Source: Neptuniibacter sp. 1_MG-2023 (GTDB taxonomy: Bacteria; Pseudomonadota; Gammaproteobacteria; Pseudomonadales; Balneatricaceae). Taken from it: a stretch of 64,000 bases of DNA. A program made the translations under genes and the position numbers. This document shows, one piece after another, positions 27,479-35,295 of this stretch. The DNA lies in assembly GCF_030547185.1 (NCBI RefSeq), contig NZ_JAUOQR010000006.1, positions 62,001 through 126,000 on the forward strand, written 5' to 3'. A model generated the notes under the pieces. The model did not search any database, was not told the DNA's origin, and saw only the letters and a program-made list of their open reading frames with translations. Every line of letters begins with the position of its first letter. Position 1 is the stretch's first letter.

Positions 27479-27919
27479 ATGGACAAGTTAGCGATGACCG
27501 ATGCTATAGTCACAGCCAAAATAGAGAAGAAACTAAGCTGGGAAAAAATAGGGACTGATCTCGGCATGTCTCCTGTATGGCTCACATCTGCCTGCCTTGG
27601 CATGAACAGCGCCTCCCCAGAGGCCGCTAAGAAAATCACCGATTATTTAGGCTTAGGCCCAGAAGTCACAACTGCTTTAGAAGCTTATCCAACAAAGGTT
27701 TGGGATCAGCAAGTGCCAACAGATCCACTTATCTACCGATTATATGAGGTAGTTGGAGTCTATGGAGAAACACTGAAAGAGGTGATCCAAGAAAAATTTG
27801 GGGATGGCATTATGAGTGCAATCGACTTTTCCATGGAGGTCGATAAGATTGAAGACCCTAAAGGTGACCGCGTATTACTCACGCTAAATGGTAAATTCCT
27901 ACCTTATAAAAGCTGGTAA
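27479..27919 (+). CDS. cynS: Cyanate hydratase (cyanase)
   Basis: The 146-residue protein has the N-terminal helical domain (IVTAKIEKKLSWEKIGTDLG) and C-terminal catalytic domain of cyanase. R87 and E90 in LIYRLYEVVG and S113 in GDGIMSAIDF have the same spacing as Arg96, Glu99 and Ser122 of E. coli CynS. The decameric enzyme converts cyanate plus bicarbonate to ammonia and CO2. GAGGAGA precedes ATG 27479. No carbonic anhydrase, cyanate transporter or CynR-type regulator is adjacent, so the gene acts alone here. Confidence 0.95.
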   Translation: MDKLAMTDAIVTAKIEKKLSWEKIGTDLGMSPVWLTSACLGMNSASPEAAKKITDYLGLGPEVTTALEAYPTKVWDQQVPTDPLIYRLYEVVGVYGETLKEVIQEKFGDGIMSAIDFSMEVDKIEDPKGDRVLLTLNGKFLPYKSW

Positions 27920-27934
27920 ATATAACTAAGTAGT

Positions 27935-27966
27935 GTGCAGTTTTTGAATACAGAAAAAAACTGCAC
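27935..27966. terminator. Stem-loop after cynS
   Basis: GTGCAGTTTTT pairs with AAAAACTGCAC across about ten bases, 15 bp after the cynS stop. The T run is inside the stem rather than after it, so it is a structured end rather than a textbook terminator. Confidence 0.5.
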
Positions 27967-28004
27967 CTCACTTCAGGAGCAAAATTAGGGATAAGGGATA
28001 AGAG

Positions 28005-28343
28005 TTAGCTGTAATAAATTTTGAGCTTATCAGCAACCCGGTCTAAATCCACCTTAATAGGTTTATCCGATTCCCGCCTGCCAGCGGGGTTTAAACGGTT
28101 AGAAAACAGCTGCCGGTCTAAATCTGTACGTTGATTTTTATCTTGACGGCGATCAATCAGAGAGTGACGTCTTTCTGGCCCATCAAACAGTGAGAACAGA
28201 TAACTTGTCCACCACTCCTCAGCAAGCGGTAGGCTAGGAATATCGGGACTCAGCTTTTGTTCGTCTTTATCTATCCAAAAATAAACAATGCCCGATGAAC
28301 TTAGATCTTTAACCAATCTCAATGAACCGTCCAACTTATCCAT
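28005..28343 (-). CDS. Small protein of unknown function, paralogue A (GPERR/DRR family)
   Basis: ATG 28343 (rather than TTG 28355) gives 112 residues beginning MDKLDGSLRLVKDLSSSGIV. It aligns over its full length with the next gene upstream: LRLVKDL / IVYFWIDKDEQK / LPLAEEWWTSYLF / GPERRHSLIDRRQD and a C-terminal GRRESDKPIKVDLDR. No known domain is recognised. The N-terminal half looks like a small alpha/beta domain (possibly a PilZ- or sheet-like receptor, a guess), the second half is basic and Arg-rich. No signal peptide or membrane segment. No terminator with a T tract was seen after it. Confidence 0.6.
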   Translation of the reverse strand: MDKLDGSLRLVKDLSSSGIVYFWIDKDEQKLSPDIPSLPLAEEWWTSYLFSLFDGPERRHSLIDRRQDKNQRTDLDRQLFSNRLNPAGRRESDKPIKVDLDRVADKLKIYYS

Positions 28344-28452
28344 AAGAAACGACAATACTGCTTATGCCGATATCGAATTAAACACTAGCAATCTAACAAG
28401 CGTTTGAAATACTACTGTAAAATATAGTACCACTGAGCAATAAGTCAACGAA

Positions 28453-28782
28453 TTAAGCCCGGCGCAGTTTATTCAGTTTCTTTTTAGACAGATCAAAATC
28501 GACTTCTACATTAAGGTCTGAGCGACGTCGCCCTTTCGTTAATCCCTTTCGTTTAGAGAAGAAAATCTGTACACCCCGCAAATTTATCTTCTGAGATTCA
28601 GAACGACGATCAAGCATCCGACAGCGCCGCTCTCGCCCCGAGTAGGTTTCAAAATGATAATGAATTAACCACTCTTCCGCATACTGCTTTATCGGTAGAT
28701 TGAGACTGACTTTCTTTCGCTGATTATTAATCCAGTAATAAACAAACTGATAATTATGGAAATCTTTTATAAGTTTCAACAT
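28453..28782 (-). CDS. Small protein of unknown function, paralogue B (GRERR/DRR family)
   Basis: The 109-residue protein is a diverged duplicate of its downstream neighbour. Shared blocks are LKLIKDF, FVYYWINNQRKK, IKQYAEEWLIHYHF, SGRERRCRMLDRRSE and GRRRSDLNVEVDFDL. The C-terminus is strongly basic (KKKLNKLRRA). The two genes are 109 bp apart on the same strand, which suggests tandem duplication and perhaps joint expression. AAGGTGG lies about ten bases before the ATG. No function can be assigned. Confidence 0.6.
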   Translation of the reverse strand: MLKLIKDFHNYQFVYYWINNQRKKVSLNLPIKQYAEEWLIHYHFETYSGRERRCRMLDRRSESQKINLRGVQIFFSKRKGLTKGRRRSDLNVEVDFDLSKKKLNKLRRA

Positions 28783-28952
28783 AGCAAGGCGCCACCTTGT
28801 TCACATCCTGTTTTATAACAATGCAGTTATCGCTTATTCATTAATAATTGAAACGATAAAATCAGTGTAGACGTCTAAATTGAAAAGCTGAATGAGAATT
28901 TTTCATACATAAGGGATTAGAAAATGGAGAGATAATACTAGAAGTAGAGATT

Positions 28953-29065
28953 GGGGGTGACCCCGCCAGCCACATTCCGGCACATGAATCCATCGCTGTG
29001 GCTGCTCCCTTCCGGGCCTGACCAGGTTCACGATTTATCATTGCGGAAGGACCAACAGGGCCACC
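28953..29065 (-). ncRNA. ffs: 4.5S RNA (signal recognition particle RNA)
   Basis: The minus strand carries the universally conserved SRP domain IV: CAGGCCCGGAAGGGAGCAGCC, which matches the E. coli 4.5S core (GGTCAGGTCCGGAAGGAAGC) closely, including the GGAAG tetraloop region and the asymmetric loop. The ends pair as GGUGGCCC (5') with GGGGUCACC (3'), and CCTGTTGG near the 5' end and CTGGCGGG near the 3' end agree with the E. coli hairpin. Size is about 110 nt as in other gammaproteobacteria. The RNA binds Ffh to target membrane proteins co-translationally. Exact ends are estimated. Confidence 0.95.
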
Positions 29066-29118
29066 ATCGCGTGGCCTGTAAGCCTTGCCTTAAGGGCGTT
29101 TCCGTAAGACAGGCGCGC

Positions 29119-29146
29119 AGTATACCAGTGAAAAAACAAGATGCAA
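29119..29146 (-). promoter_or_regulatory. Promoter of the 4.5S RNA gene
   Basis: On the minus strand TTGCAT (-35, 29141-29146) and an extended -10 TGGTATACT (TATACT at 29119-29124) are separated by 16 bp. The start point would be near 29112, leaving a leader of about 45 nt to be trimmed from the 5' end of the RNA. Confidence 0.65.
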
Positions 29147-29220
29147 ATGCAATATGCTTAACTTATTGTTTTTTAGTCTTTCTATGTTTCAAAACCACCT
29201 AAATAGCTCAACAAAAGTGC

Positions 29221-30453
29221 TTAATCATCCCCGTAGTGCTTTAATAACTTTCTGACATACCACCATATAACCCCTGCCATAATCGGTACAGAACAACTGA
29301 GCACCATTAAGACCTGATCCCGAAGAATATCCGCTGAAACTGTATTTCTAATCGACCGTTCCAACAGATCAAATGCATAATAGGTCACCACGATAATAGT
29401 GAAACTTTCCAATTTCGCTTGTAAACGTAACTGTCTTCTTGCTCGATCATTTAGCCCTTCCAATAACTGCTGGTTCTGCCGTTCAATGGAAAGATCTACT
29501 TGGGAGCGTATCAACTCTGTTGCTCTAGCAATACGACGTGAAAGTCGCTCTAAACGCTCATTAGCTGCGATACAGGTTCGTTTAGCAGGGTCTAACCGTC
29601 TATCCATAAACTGCTGGACCGTCTGTAAACCGACAATTCTCTCCTCCCTTAACTCAGCTATCCGGCTATCAACAACAGCAAAGTAAGCCTGGGAAGCGGA
29701 AAAACGGTTCGCGGTTTCGGCAGACAAGGCTTCTACATCAGCCGCCAAGGCCATTAACCTTTTAAGCAGCTCAGGTGCATCAGCATTAGTGGCAATCTCA
29801 TGGGTTATTTCAGATAAGGATTGATCCATCTCTGTTAATTGAGGCATCAACGCTTGCGCAATGGGATAGGCAAGTAACGCAGTATGACGATAGGTTTCGA
29901 TCTCACATAAACGTTGTAATAAGCGCCCTGCTTGGAACGTTTTCAAGGCGGTATTATGCACTACCATAGTGACAAACCCCATTTCATCATCAGGATAAAA
30001 ATCGGTCCAAACCTTTGCTGCACCACCCATCACTTCAGCACCAGACACCTGATGTATACCAAAAAATTCTTTTAAGTTAGGTTTAGCTTGCTGTCCAGAA
30101 AAGAAGATTTTAACCCCACACAAAAGCTCACCTGGCAGGGATTCCCATAGCCCGGTTAGTTTTTCCACCTTAGCTGAATCCAGTTGATAAAGCGTTAAGG
30201 TATAAAATTCATTATGTGGTTCATAACGAACTCCGTATAAATCATTCTCCACATAGAAGAAGCCATCAACTGTCTCAGGCATTGATACATTAATTTTTGA
30301 GAGCAGCTGACTTAAAGCATCACTTAACTCTTGCTCCCCACCCGCACCGTAAAAGGCAGCAATATGCACTAAACCTAAGTTCGATTTAAAGCGCTGAAAA
30401 GGTCGAGCATGCACCTCTTGGGTGATCTGATTACGTAACGGATGGTTCTGCAT
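29221..30453 (-). CDS. DUF3422 family membrane-anchored protein
   Basis: The 410-residue protein starts with the family signature HPLRNQITQEVHARPFQRF and has ETVDGFFYVENDLYGVRYEPHNEFYTLT. A long helical middle region (about residues 230-350) is followed by two hydrophobic C-terminal segments (about 350-375 and 385-402, VLMVLSCSVPIMAGVIWWYV) that anchor it in the inner membrane. DUF3422 proteins are common in proteobacteria and their function is unknown. It is monocistronic, with the 4.5S RNA gene downstream on the same strand. Confidence 0.88.
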   Translation of the reverse strand: MQNHPLRNQITQEVHARPFQRFKSNLGLVHIAAFYGAGGEQELSDALSQLLSKINVSMPETVDGFFYVENDLYGVRYEPHNEFYTLTLYQLDSAKVEKLTGLWESLPGELLCGVKIFFSGQQAKPNLKEFFGIHQVSGAEVMGGAAKVWTDFYPDDEMGFVTMVVHNTALKTFQAGRLLQRLCEIETYRHTALLAYPIAQALMPQLTEMDQSLSEITHEIATNADAPELLKRLMALAADVEALSAETANRFSASQAYFAVVDSRIAELREERIVGLQTVQQFMDRRLDPAKRTCIAANERLERLSRRIARATELIRSQVDLSIERQNQQLLEGLNDRARRQLRLQAKLESFTIIVVTYYAFDLLERSIRNTVSADILRDQVLMVLSCSVPIMAGVIWWYVRKLLKHYGDD

Positions 30454-30726
30454 GGGATAACTCTCATAGATCTTCTTTACACATATACTAAAGTCCCATG
30501 ACTAAAACTTATAGCTTTTCTAAAAAGAATTAACTTTAAATAATAAAACCGGATATGAACGAAGATTCCCAAAAGATAGGGCTATACTGAGACGAGAAAG
30601 ATCGTAATTTACTGATATTGATCTAATTTTTTTCTGTTTTAGATGGATCAATTATTGCGGCAATATTTATAGGCCCATACACTAACTTAAGTATATGCGT
30701 CTTGGAATAATCAAAGGTAAAGCAAC

Positions 30727-31953
30727 ATGGATGAACACTTTAATCAATTAGGCCTTTCACGTCAGCCAATCTTCGATCGTAACCTTAACGTTGTTGCTTA
30801 CGAACTGCTCTACCATTCCGAAAATGGTAATGAGGTAGCAAAATTTTTAAACGGCGATCAGGAAGCTTGCAATGTGCTGATTAATAACTTCACCAGCATC
30901 TATGATTCAGGCACTTTAAAATCACTACCCGCTTTTCTCAATGTTACTGAGAGTTTTATAAAAACAGAGAGTTTACCAAGCTTATCCCGCCATAATTTAG
31001 TCATTGAGATCCAAATAGATCAGGAGATCACACCAAAACTCCTTAATTCACTTAAAGGTTATGTCGAAGCCGGATACCGTCTAGTCATCGATGACTTTAC
31101 CTATTCTGAAAAATACAATCCCCTACTTGAGCTTGCCCATGTAGTTAGGGTTGATATCATCAAACATAGTCAGTCTGATATATCGGCCCATTTAAAACAG
31201 ATTCAACGTTTTAAAGTCACAGCCTTGGCAGAAAATGTTGGAAGTTACGAGGAGTATGAAACCTGCTATAAATTGGGGTTTCGACTATTCCAAGGTAACT
31301 TCTTATCGCAACCCACAAAAATCCAAGGGAAGAAGTTAACCTCTAACCAAGCCATTGTGATTCATCTACTGGCGGCCCTTCAAGATGAGGATGTAACCGC
31401 AGCGACCCTCTCGGACATTATCTGTCGGGACCCTCAGCTCACTTTTAAGCTTTTACGTATAGTTAACTCTGCACAGTACAATTTACCGAATAAAATAGAA
31501 AATTTAACCCAAGCGATTGTTGCTCTAGGTTTAAATGAAATAAACAAATGGGCCACTCTTTTAGCTCTATCGAGCAATAATGATAAGCCAAGTGAACTGA
31601 TACGGCAGATACTTATCACCGCACGTATGTGTGAATTTATAGCCCAAGCAACTGATGGAATTGCCCCTGAATTAGCTTTTATCACAGGGGTGCTATCCAT
31701 CTTAGACGCACTACTTGGAGTAGAACAAAGTACGCTTCTCAGCCAATTATCTGTATCAGAAGATATTGTGAGAGCTATTTCCGGTTATGAGGGTAAAGCA
31801 GGAAAACTATTACAAACAGTTAATTTCTATATAATCGGTCAATCTAGTTTCACCCTTCCTGAGGAACTACGTAAGCTATATGCTGAAGCTTATTTTGAAT
31901 CACTACGCTGGAGCAATGAAGCTATGCAGATGATGGAGGGAAGTCACCTGTAG
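30727..31953 (+). CDS. EAL-HDOD signalling protein (YuxH type) with degenerate EAL domain
   Basis: The 408-residue protein joins an N-terminal EAL-like domain (start GLSRQPIFDRNLNVVAYELL, to about residue 200) and a C-terminal HDOD domain (CRDPQLTFKLLRIVNSAQYN). The EAL active site is lost: the motif reads ELL, and the metal-binding DDFGTGYS stretch reads DDFTYSEKYN. It therefore probably does not hydrolyse c-di-GMP; such proteins act as scaffolds or c-di-GMP receptors in surface behaviour and stress responses. It is convergent with the LysR gene at 31978 and seems monocistronic. Confidence 0.88.
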   Translation: MDEHFNQLGLSRQPIFDRNLNVVAYELLYHSENGNEVAKFLNGDQEACNVLINNFTSIYDSGTLKSLPAFLNVTESFIKTESLPSLSRHNLVIEIQIDQEITPKLLNSLKGYVEAGYRLVIDDFTYSEKYNPLLELAHVVRVDIIKHSQSDISAHLKQIQRFKVTALAENVGSYEEYETCYKLGFRLFQGNFLSQPTKIQGKKLTSNQAIVIHLLAALQDEDVTAATLSDIICRDPQLTFKLLRIVNSAQYNLPNKIENLTQAIVALGLNEINKWATLLALSSNNDKPSELIRQILITARMCEFIAQATDGIAPELAFITGVLSILDALLGVEQSTLLSQLSVSEDIVRAISGYEGKAGKLLQTVNFYIIGQSSFTLPEELRKLYAEAYFESLRWSNEAMQMMEGSHL

Positions 31954-31977
31954 AGGAAAAACTTATTTAAATTAACT

Positions 31978-32892
31978 TTAGACTGAGCTATTTTCCAATA
32001 ATTCTTCCAACTCTGAGCGTACCCAACAGCACATAGGGTCATGCTGAAAGCGTTCATGCCAATAAAAATAAAACGTCACATTCGGCAGATCAACCTCTTT
32101 TGGCAGTGGTCGAATAACTAAGTCATCATTAAACATTAAATGCTTACCCATAATCTCTGGCAATGTGAAAACCAGATCCGAACCACTACAAAACGCTGAA
32201 ACAGACATGAAATTAGCTAAACGAAGCATAATTTTTCGCTTATAGCCCATCTCCGTTAATACTTCATCCATGACTCCCAGTCCTTTGCCAGTAATAGAGA
32301 CTAGACCATGGGGAGCGGCAACATATTGCTCTAGTGTCACCCCTTTAGCTAAAGGGTTATTTTTATCCATCACACAAACATGGTTCGTCTTAACCACCTC
32401 CATCCTTCGATACTGGTCCTGCACGGTTTTTGGCTGTAAACCTGTTGCTAAAAAATGCACCTCCCCTTGCTCTAAAAGATCAAAGTGTTCACTCCGCTGT
32501 GGCACAATTTCAACACGTAAATTAGGCGCCTTAAGACGTAACATCCTGACAACTGAAGGCATTAACAAAACAAGCTCTAAATCTAAACCCGTTAATTTCA
32601 ATACACCTTCAGCTTTGCTTGGATCAAAATGTTCGGGCTGCATAATGCCTTCTACATCTAACAAAACCTGCTTAAGCTGCTGGCGAATAGTAACTGCACG
32701 AGCGCTCAGATCGTAACCACTGAGCGTTCTAACTAAAATAGGATCATCGAGTGTCTGCCGTAAGCGCTGTAAAGCTCGGCTTACTGCTGGCTGGCTCATT
32801 TGCAATTTGTTTGCTGCTTTAGAAACATGCTGCTCATCGAGAAGCACTTGAAGCACAACAAGTAAATTAAGATCGACTGAACGTAAATTCAT
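31978..32892 (-). CDS. LysR-family transcriptional regulator
   Basis: The 304-residue protein starts MNLRSVDLNLLVVLQVLLDE, with the helix-turn-helix in HVSKAANKLQMSQPAVSRAL, typical of the NodD/LeuO/PcaQ-like subgroup that begins DLNLL. The effector domain follows (LKLTGLDLELVLLMPSVVRM and onwards). It lies 100 bp from, and divergent to, the cytochrome b561-yceI pair and may regulate it; the inducer is unknown. Confidence 0.88.
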   Translation of the reverse strand: MNLRSVDLNLLVVLQVLLDEQHVSKAANKLQMSQPAVSRALQRLRQTLDDPILVRTLSGYDLSARAVTIRQQLKQVLLDVEGIMQPEHFDPSKAEGVLKLTGLDLELVLLMPSVVRMLRLKAPNLRVEIVPQRSEHFDLLEQGEVHFLATGLQPKTVQDQYRRMEVVKTNHVCVMDKNNPLAKGVTLEQYVAAPHGLVSITGKGLGVMDEVLTEMGYKRKIMLRLANFMSVSAFCSGSDLVFTLPEIMGKHLMFNDDLVIRPLPKEVDLPNVTFYFYWHERFQHDPMCCWVRSELEELLENSSV

Positions 32893-32992
32893 TTAAGGCA
32901 TAACCATGATGTTAAATATGCATTGGACGCATTAATAATCGGTCTTTATATTACAAAAAGCAATTAATCGCAGCCAACGGAATAAGTTGATA

Positions 32993-33562
32993 ATGGTTTT
33001 TAATCATAAACTCACTAACGATGAAACAAGCTATGGCTGGGGACCTGTCTTCATGCACTGGCTGATGGCATTTGCCATTATTGGGCTCTACCCCCTCGGG
33101 TGGTACATAGAGACCTTAGATTATTACGACCCAGCCTATAAGACGGTGCCTGTCTGGCATAAAAGCATTGGTATTCTTGTCGCAATGACTCTGCTTCTAC
33201 GTATTGTTTGGCGTATTTTTAATAAACCACCTGCTGCGCTGCCGCAACCGGCACCTCTCTTATTCATTGCAAAAATGGCTCATGGCTTATTGTATTTATT
33301 GGTACTGTTAACTGTTATCTCCGGTTATTTAATCTCTACCGCAGATGGCCGAGCCATTGAATTATTTAACCTTATTAGTCTTCCTGCACTACCTTTTGAG
33401 ATCGACAACCAAGAGGATATTGCTGGAGAGATACATTTCATTGTAGCAACCAGTTTAATTTCCATTGCGGCACTACACGCAGCCGCAGCCTTAAAGCATC
33501 ACTTTATCGACAAAGACACAACTTTGAAGCGCATGCTTGCGCTACGCGAGGAAACAGAATGA
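32993..33562 (+). CDS. Cytochrome b561 (YceJ-like)
   Basis: ATG 32993 is preferred to TTG 32987; the protein has 189 residues and four membrane segments. Heme ligand candidates are the His residues in FMHWLMAFA, VWHKSIGI, MAHGLLYLLV and LHAAAALKHHF. The TVISGYLISTADGR stretch before the third loop is typical of the family. These di-heme membrane proteins pass electrons from ubiquinol, probably to periplasmic acceptors or to detoxify superoxide. Its stop overlaps the yceI start by four bases (ATGA), so the two are co-translated, as E. coli yceJ-yceI. Confidence 0.92.
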   Translation: MVFNHKLTNDETSYGWGPVFMHWLMAFAIIGLYPLGWYIETLDYYDPAYKTVPVWHKSIGILVAMTLLLRIVWRIFNKPPAALPQPAPLLFIAKMAHGLLYLLVLLTVISGYLISTADGRAIELFNLISLPALPFEIDNQEDIAGEIHFIVATSLISIAALHAAAALKHHFIDKDTTLKRMLALREETE

Positions 33563-34134
33563 AAACAAAACTTATTAAAGGGTTAACACTAGCCACACTG
33601 ATCTCAGCATCACCTTTGTATGCCGCAGATTATGTCATTGATACCAAAGGCGCTCATGCATCTATTGAGTTTCGTGTTAGCCATTTAGGTATTAGTTGGC
33701 TCACAGGCCGTTTTAATACGTTCAATGGCGACTTCTCTTACGATGCAAAAAATCCAGCGGCGTCCTCTATTAATGTAGAGGTTGATGTTACCTCTTTTGA
33801 CTCTAATCATGCGGAGCGTAATAAGCATATCCGTGGTGACAAATACTTAAATGTAGAGGCACATCCTACAGCATCATTTAAAAGTACATCCTTTACTCCT
33901 AATGCTGATGGCGGTGGTGTAATGAAAGGAATGCTGACGCTTTACGGAACCACTAAAGAGGTTGCTATTGATGTGAACAAAGTTGGCGAAGGTGAAGACC
34001 CTTGGGGCGGTTACCGAGTTGGTTTTTCTGGCACTCTTGAGCTCACACCTAAAGAGTTTGGTATGAACTATGAACTAGGCCCAGCCGCAGAAACCGTTTA
34101 TATGGATCTTAATATCGAAGGTATCCGTAAATAA
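33559..34134 (+). CDS. YceI-family periplasmic lipid-binding protein
   Basis: The 191-residue protein has a signal peptide (MKTKLIKGLTLATLISASPL, cut after YAA) and the YceI lipocalin-like beta-barrel: YVIDTKGAHASIEFRVSHLG, LTGRFNTFNGDFSYD, GDKYLNVEAHPTASFKSTSF, GMLTLYGTTKEVAIDV and ELTPKEFGMNYELG. YceI proteins bind isoprenoid-type lipids such as polyprenoid quinones in the periplasm. The overlap with cytochrome b561 suggests a quinone-linked redox role. A long inverted repeat follows. Confidence 0.93.
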   Translation: MKTKLIKGLTLATLISASPLYAADYVIDTKGAHASIEFRVSHLGISWLTGRFNTFNGDFSYDAKNPAASSINVEVDVTSFDSNHAERNKHIRGDKYLNVEAHPTASFKSTSFTPNADGGGVMKGMLTLYGTTKEVAIDVNKVGEGEDPWGGYRVGFSGTLELTPKEFGMNYELGPAAETVYMDLNIEGIRK

Positions 34135-34162
34135 GCTGGGTAGACTAAAACTGGCAGAATAA

Positions 34163-34200
34163 ATCAAACAGATGAATTAATCTTAATTCGTCTGTTTGAT
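34163..34200. terminator. Long stem-loop between yceI and the MBL-fold gene
   Basis: ATCAAACAGATGAATTAA pairs over 18 bp with TTAATTCGTCTGTTTGAT (one G-U wobble) across a 2-base gap. It lies between convergent genes and probably stops both, although no clean T run follows on either strand. Confidence 0.6.
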
Positions 34201-34254
34201 ATTAGACTCTAATAAGAGCTCAATGGAATTTACGCTCCGTCTATTGGATATCTT

Positions 34255-35226
34255 TTATTCAAACTCCATTGCTTCAAAAATCCGACCTGCGTTTTTAGCG
34301 GCCAAGGCATCAAATGTTTCTAAGTGGGCATAAGGACTTTGGTCAATTTTATAGGCATCTTCAAGCATGCCCCCCTCTTCTATAAGTTCACCCACTTTAC
34401 CGCGAATATATTCGAGATAACCCCGCGTCCATTGATCTACTGTTTTAAAATCAGTCGCCTCACCATGGCCTGGGATAATAATTTTATCCGCCGCATAAGG
34501 TGCAAATTTAGTCTGCCATGTCGCTAACCATTCGGCGGTATCCGTGTCAGGAAAAACGGGCAATAAGCGTTGATGAAAAGCCATATCTCCTGCAATTAAT
34601 ACATTACTGGATGGAATAAAAACAGAAATATCACCCGCAGAGTGAGCAGGGCCAAAATGGATTAATTCGACCTGCAATCCACCTAAATCAAGTGACATTG
34701 TGTCTTCAAATGTCTGATCAATCTCAACTAAGGATGTATTTTCAAAGCGCTCTTTAAGAATAAGTTTAAGGCTTTCCAAACCATCCAAGCCTTTTTCCTC
34801 AATCTCTTCTAGGGCATCCTCATGAGCAATTATCGTCGCACCCTGCTCCTTCCAATAACTATTACCGAGTGTTGCATGGGATTGACCATTTTCATCAACC
34901 ACGTACTTTACTGGAAGCGTTGTCTGTTTTTTAATCTCATCATGTAAGGCTTTAGCAAGTTGATAAGAAGCGCCACCATTAACAACTAATACCGCTTCCT
35001 CTCCAATCACAAAAGATAAATTATTATTATGCCCGCCATTTTCATAACTGTAATACTGAGTGGCTCCAATAGCAGACCACACATGCTCTGCAATTTTGAC
35101 AGGATGGCTATAAAGCATTGATTCTGGATATTTATCTGCAGGACTCGCAGCATAAATAGAAGAAGATAGAAGTAAACAGGAAAGGCTCAAGCCTTTAAAT
35201 CGATGAGTAAAGTTCATAAGCGCCAT
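34255..35226 (-). CDS. Exported metallo-beta-lactamase-fold protein lacking the HxHxDH zinc motif
   Basis: The 323-residue protein has a signal peptide ending IYAASPA and the MBL fold: LSFVIGEEAVLVVNGG (14-84 region), YVVDENGQSHATLGNSYWKE, HFGPAHSAGDISVFIP, LIAGDMAFHQ and IIPGHGEATD. In the quinoprotein-relay-type relatives the second block reads VNTHxHxDHxLGN; here the ligand positions read N113, Q115, H117 and A118, so the main zinc motif is gone, and the usual Asp of the first block is Asn. The later His, Asp and His positions are kept. Hydrolase activity is therefore doubtful. It faces the cytochrome b561-yceI pair. Confidence 0.85.
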   Translation of the reverse strand: MALMNFTHRFKGLSLSCLLLSSSIYAASPADKYPESMLYSHPVKIAEHVWSAIGATQYYSYENGGHNNNLSFVIGEEAVLVVNGGASYQLAKALHDEIKKQTTLPVKYVVDENGQSHATLGNSYWKEQGATIIAHEDALEEIEEKGLDGLESLKLILKERFENTSLVEIDQTFEDTMSLDLGGLQVELIHFGPAHSAGDISVFIPSSNVLIAGDMAFHQRLLPVFPDTDTAEWLATWQTKFAPYAADKIIIPGHGEATDFKTVDQWTRGYLEYIRGKVGELIEEGGMLEDAYKIDQSPYAHLETFDALAAKNAGRIFEAMEFE

Positions 35227-35295
35227 CTTTATTTTATTTGTATTGTTGATAGTCCCTTACAAATATAAGCTATTGCTTATTTAGCAGCAAGTTGA

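Noticed and set aside
28951-29202. An 83-codon plus-strand reading frame
   Set aside because: It runs through the reverse strand of the 4.5S RNA gene, so the open frame is a by-product of that RNA.
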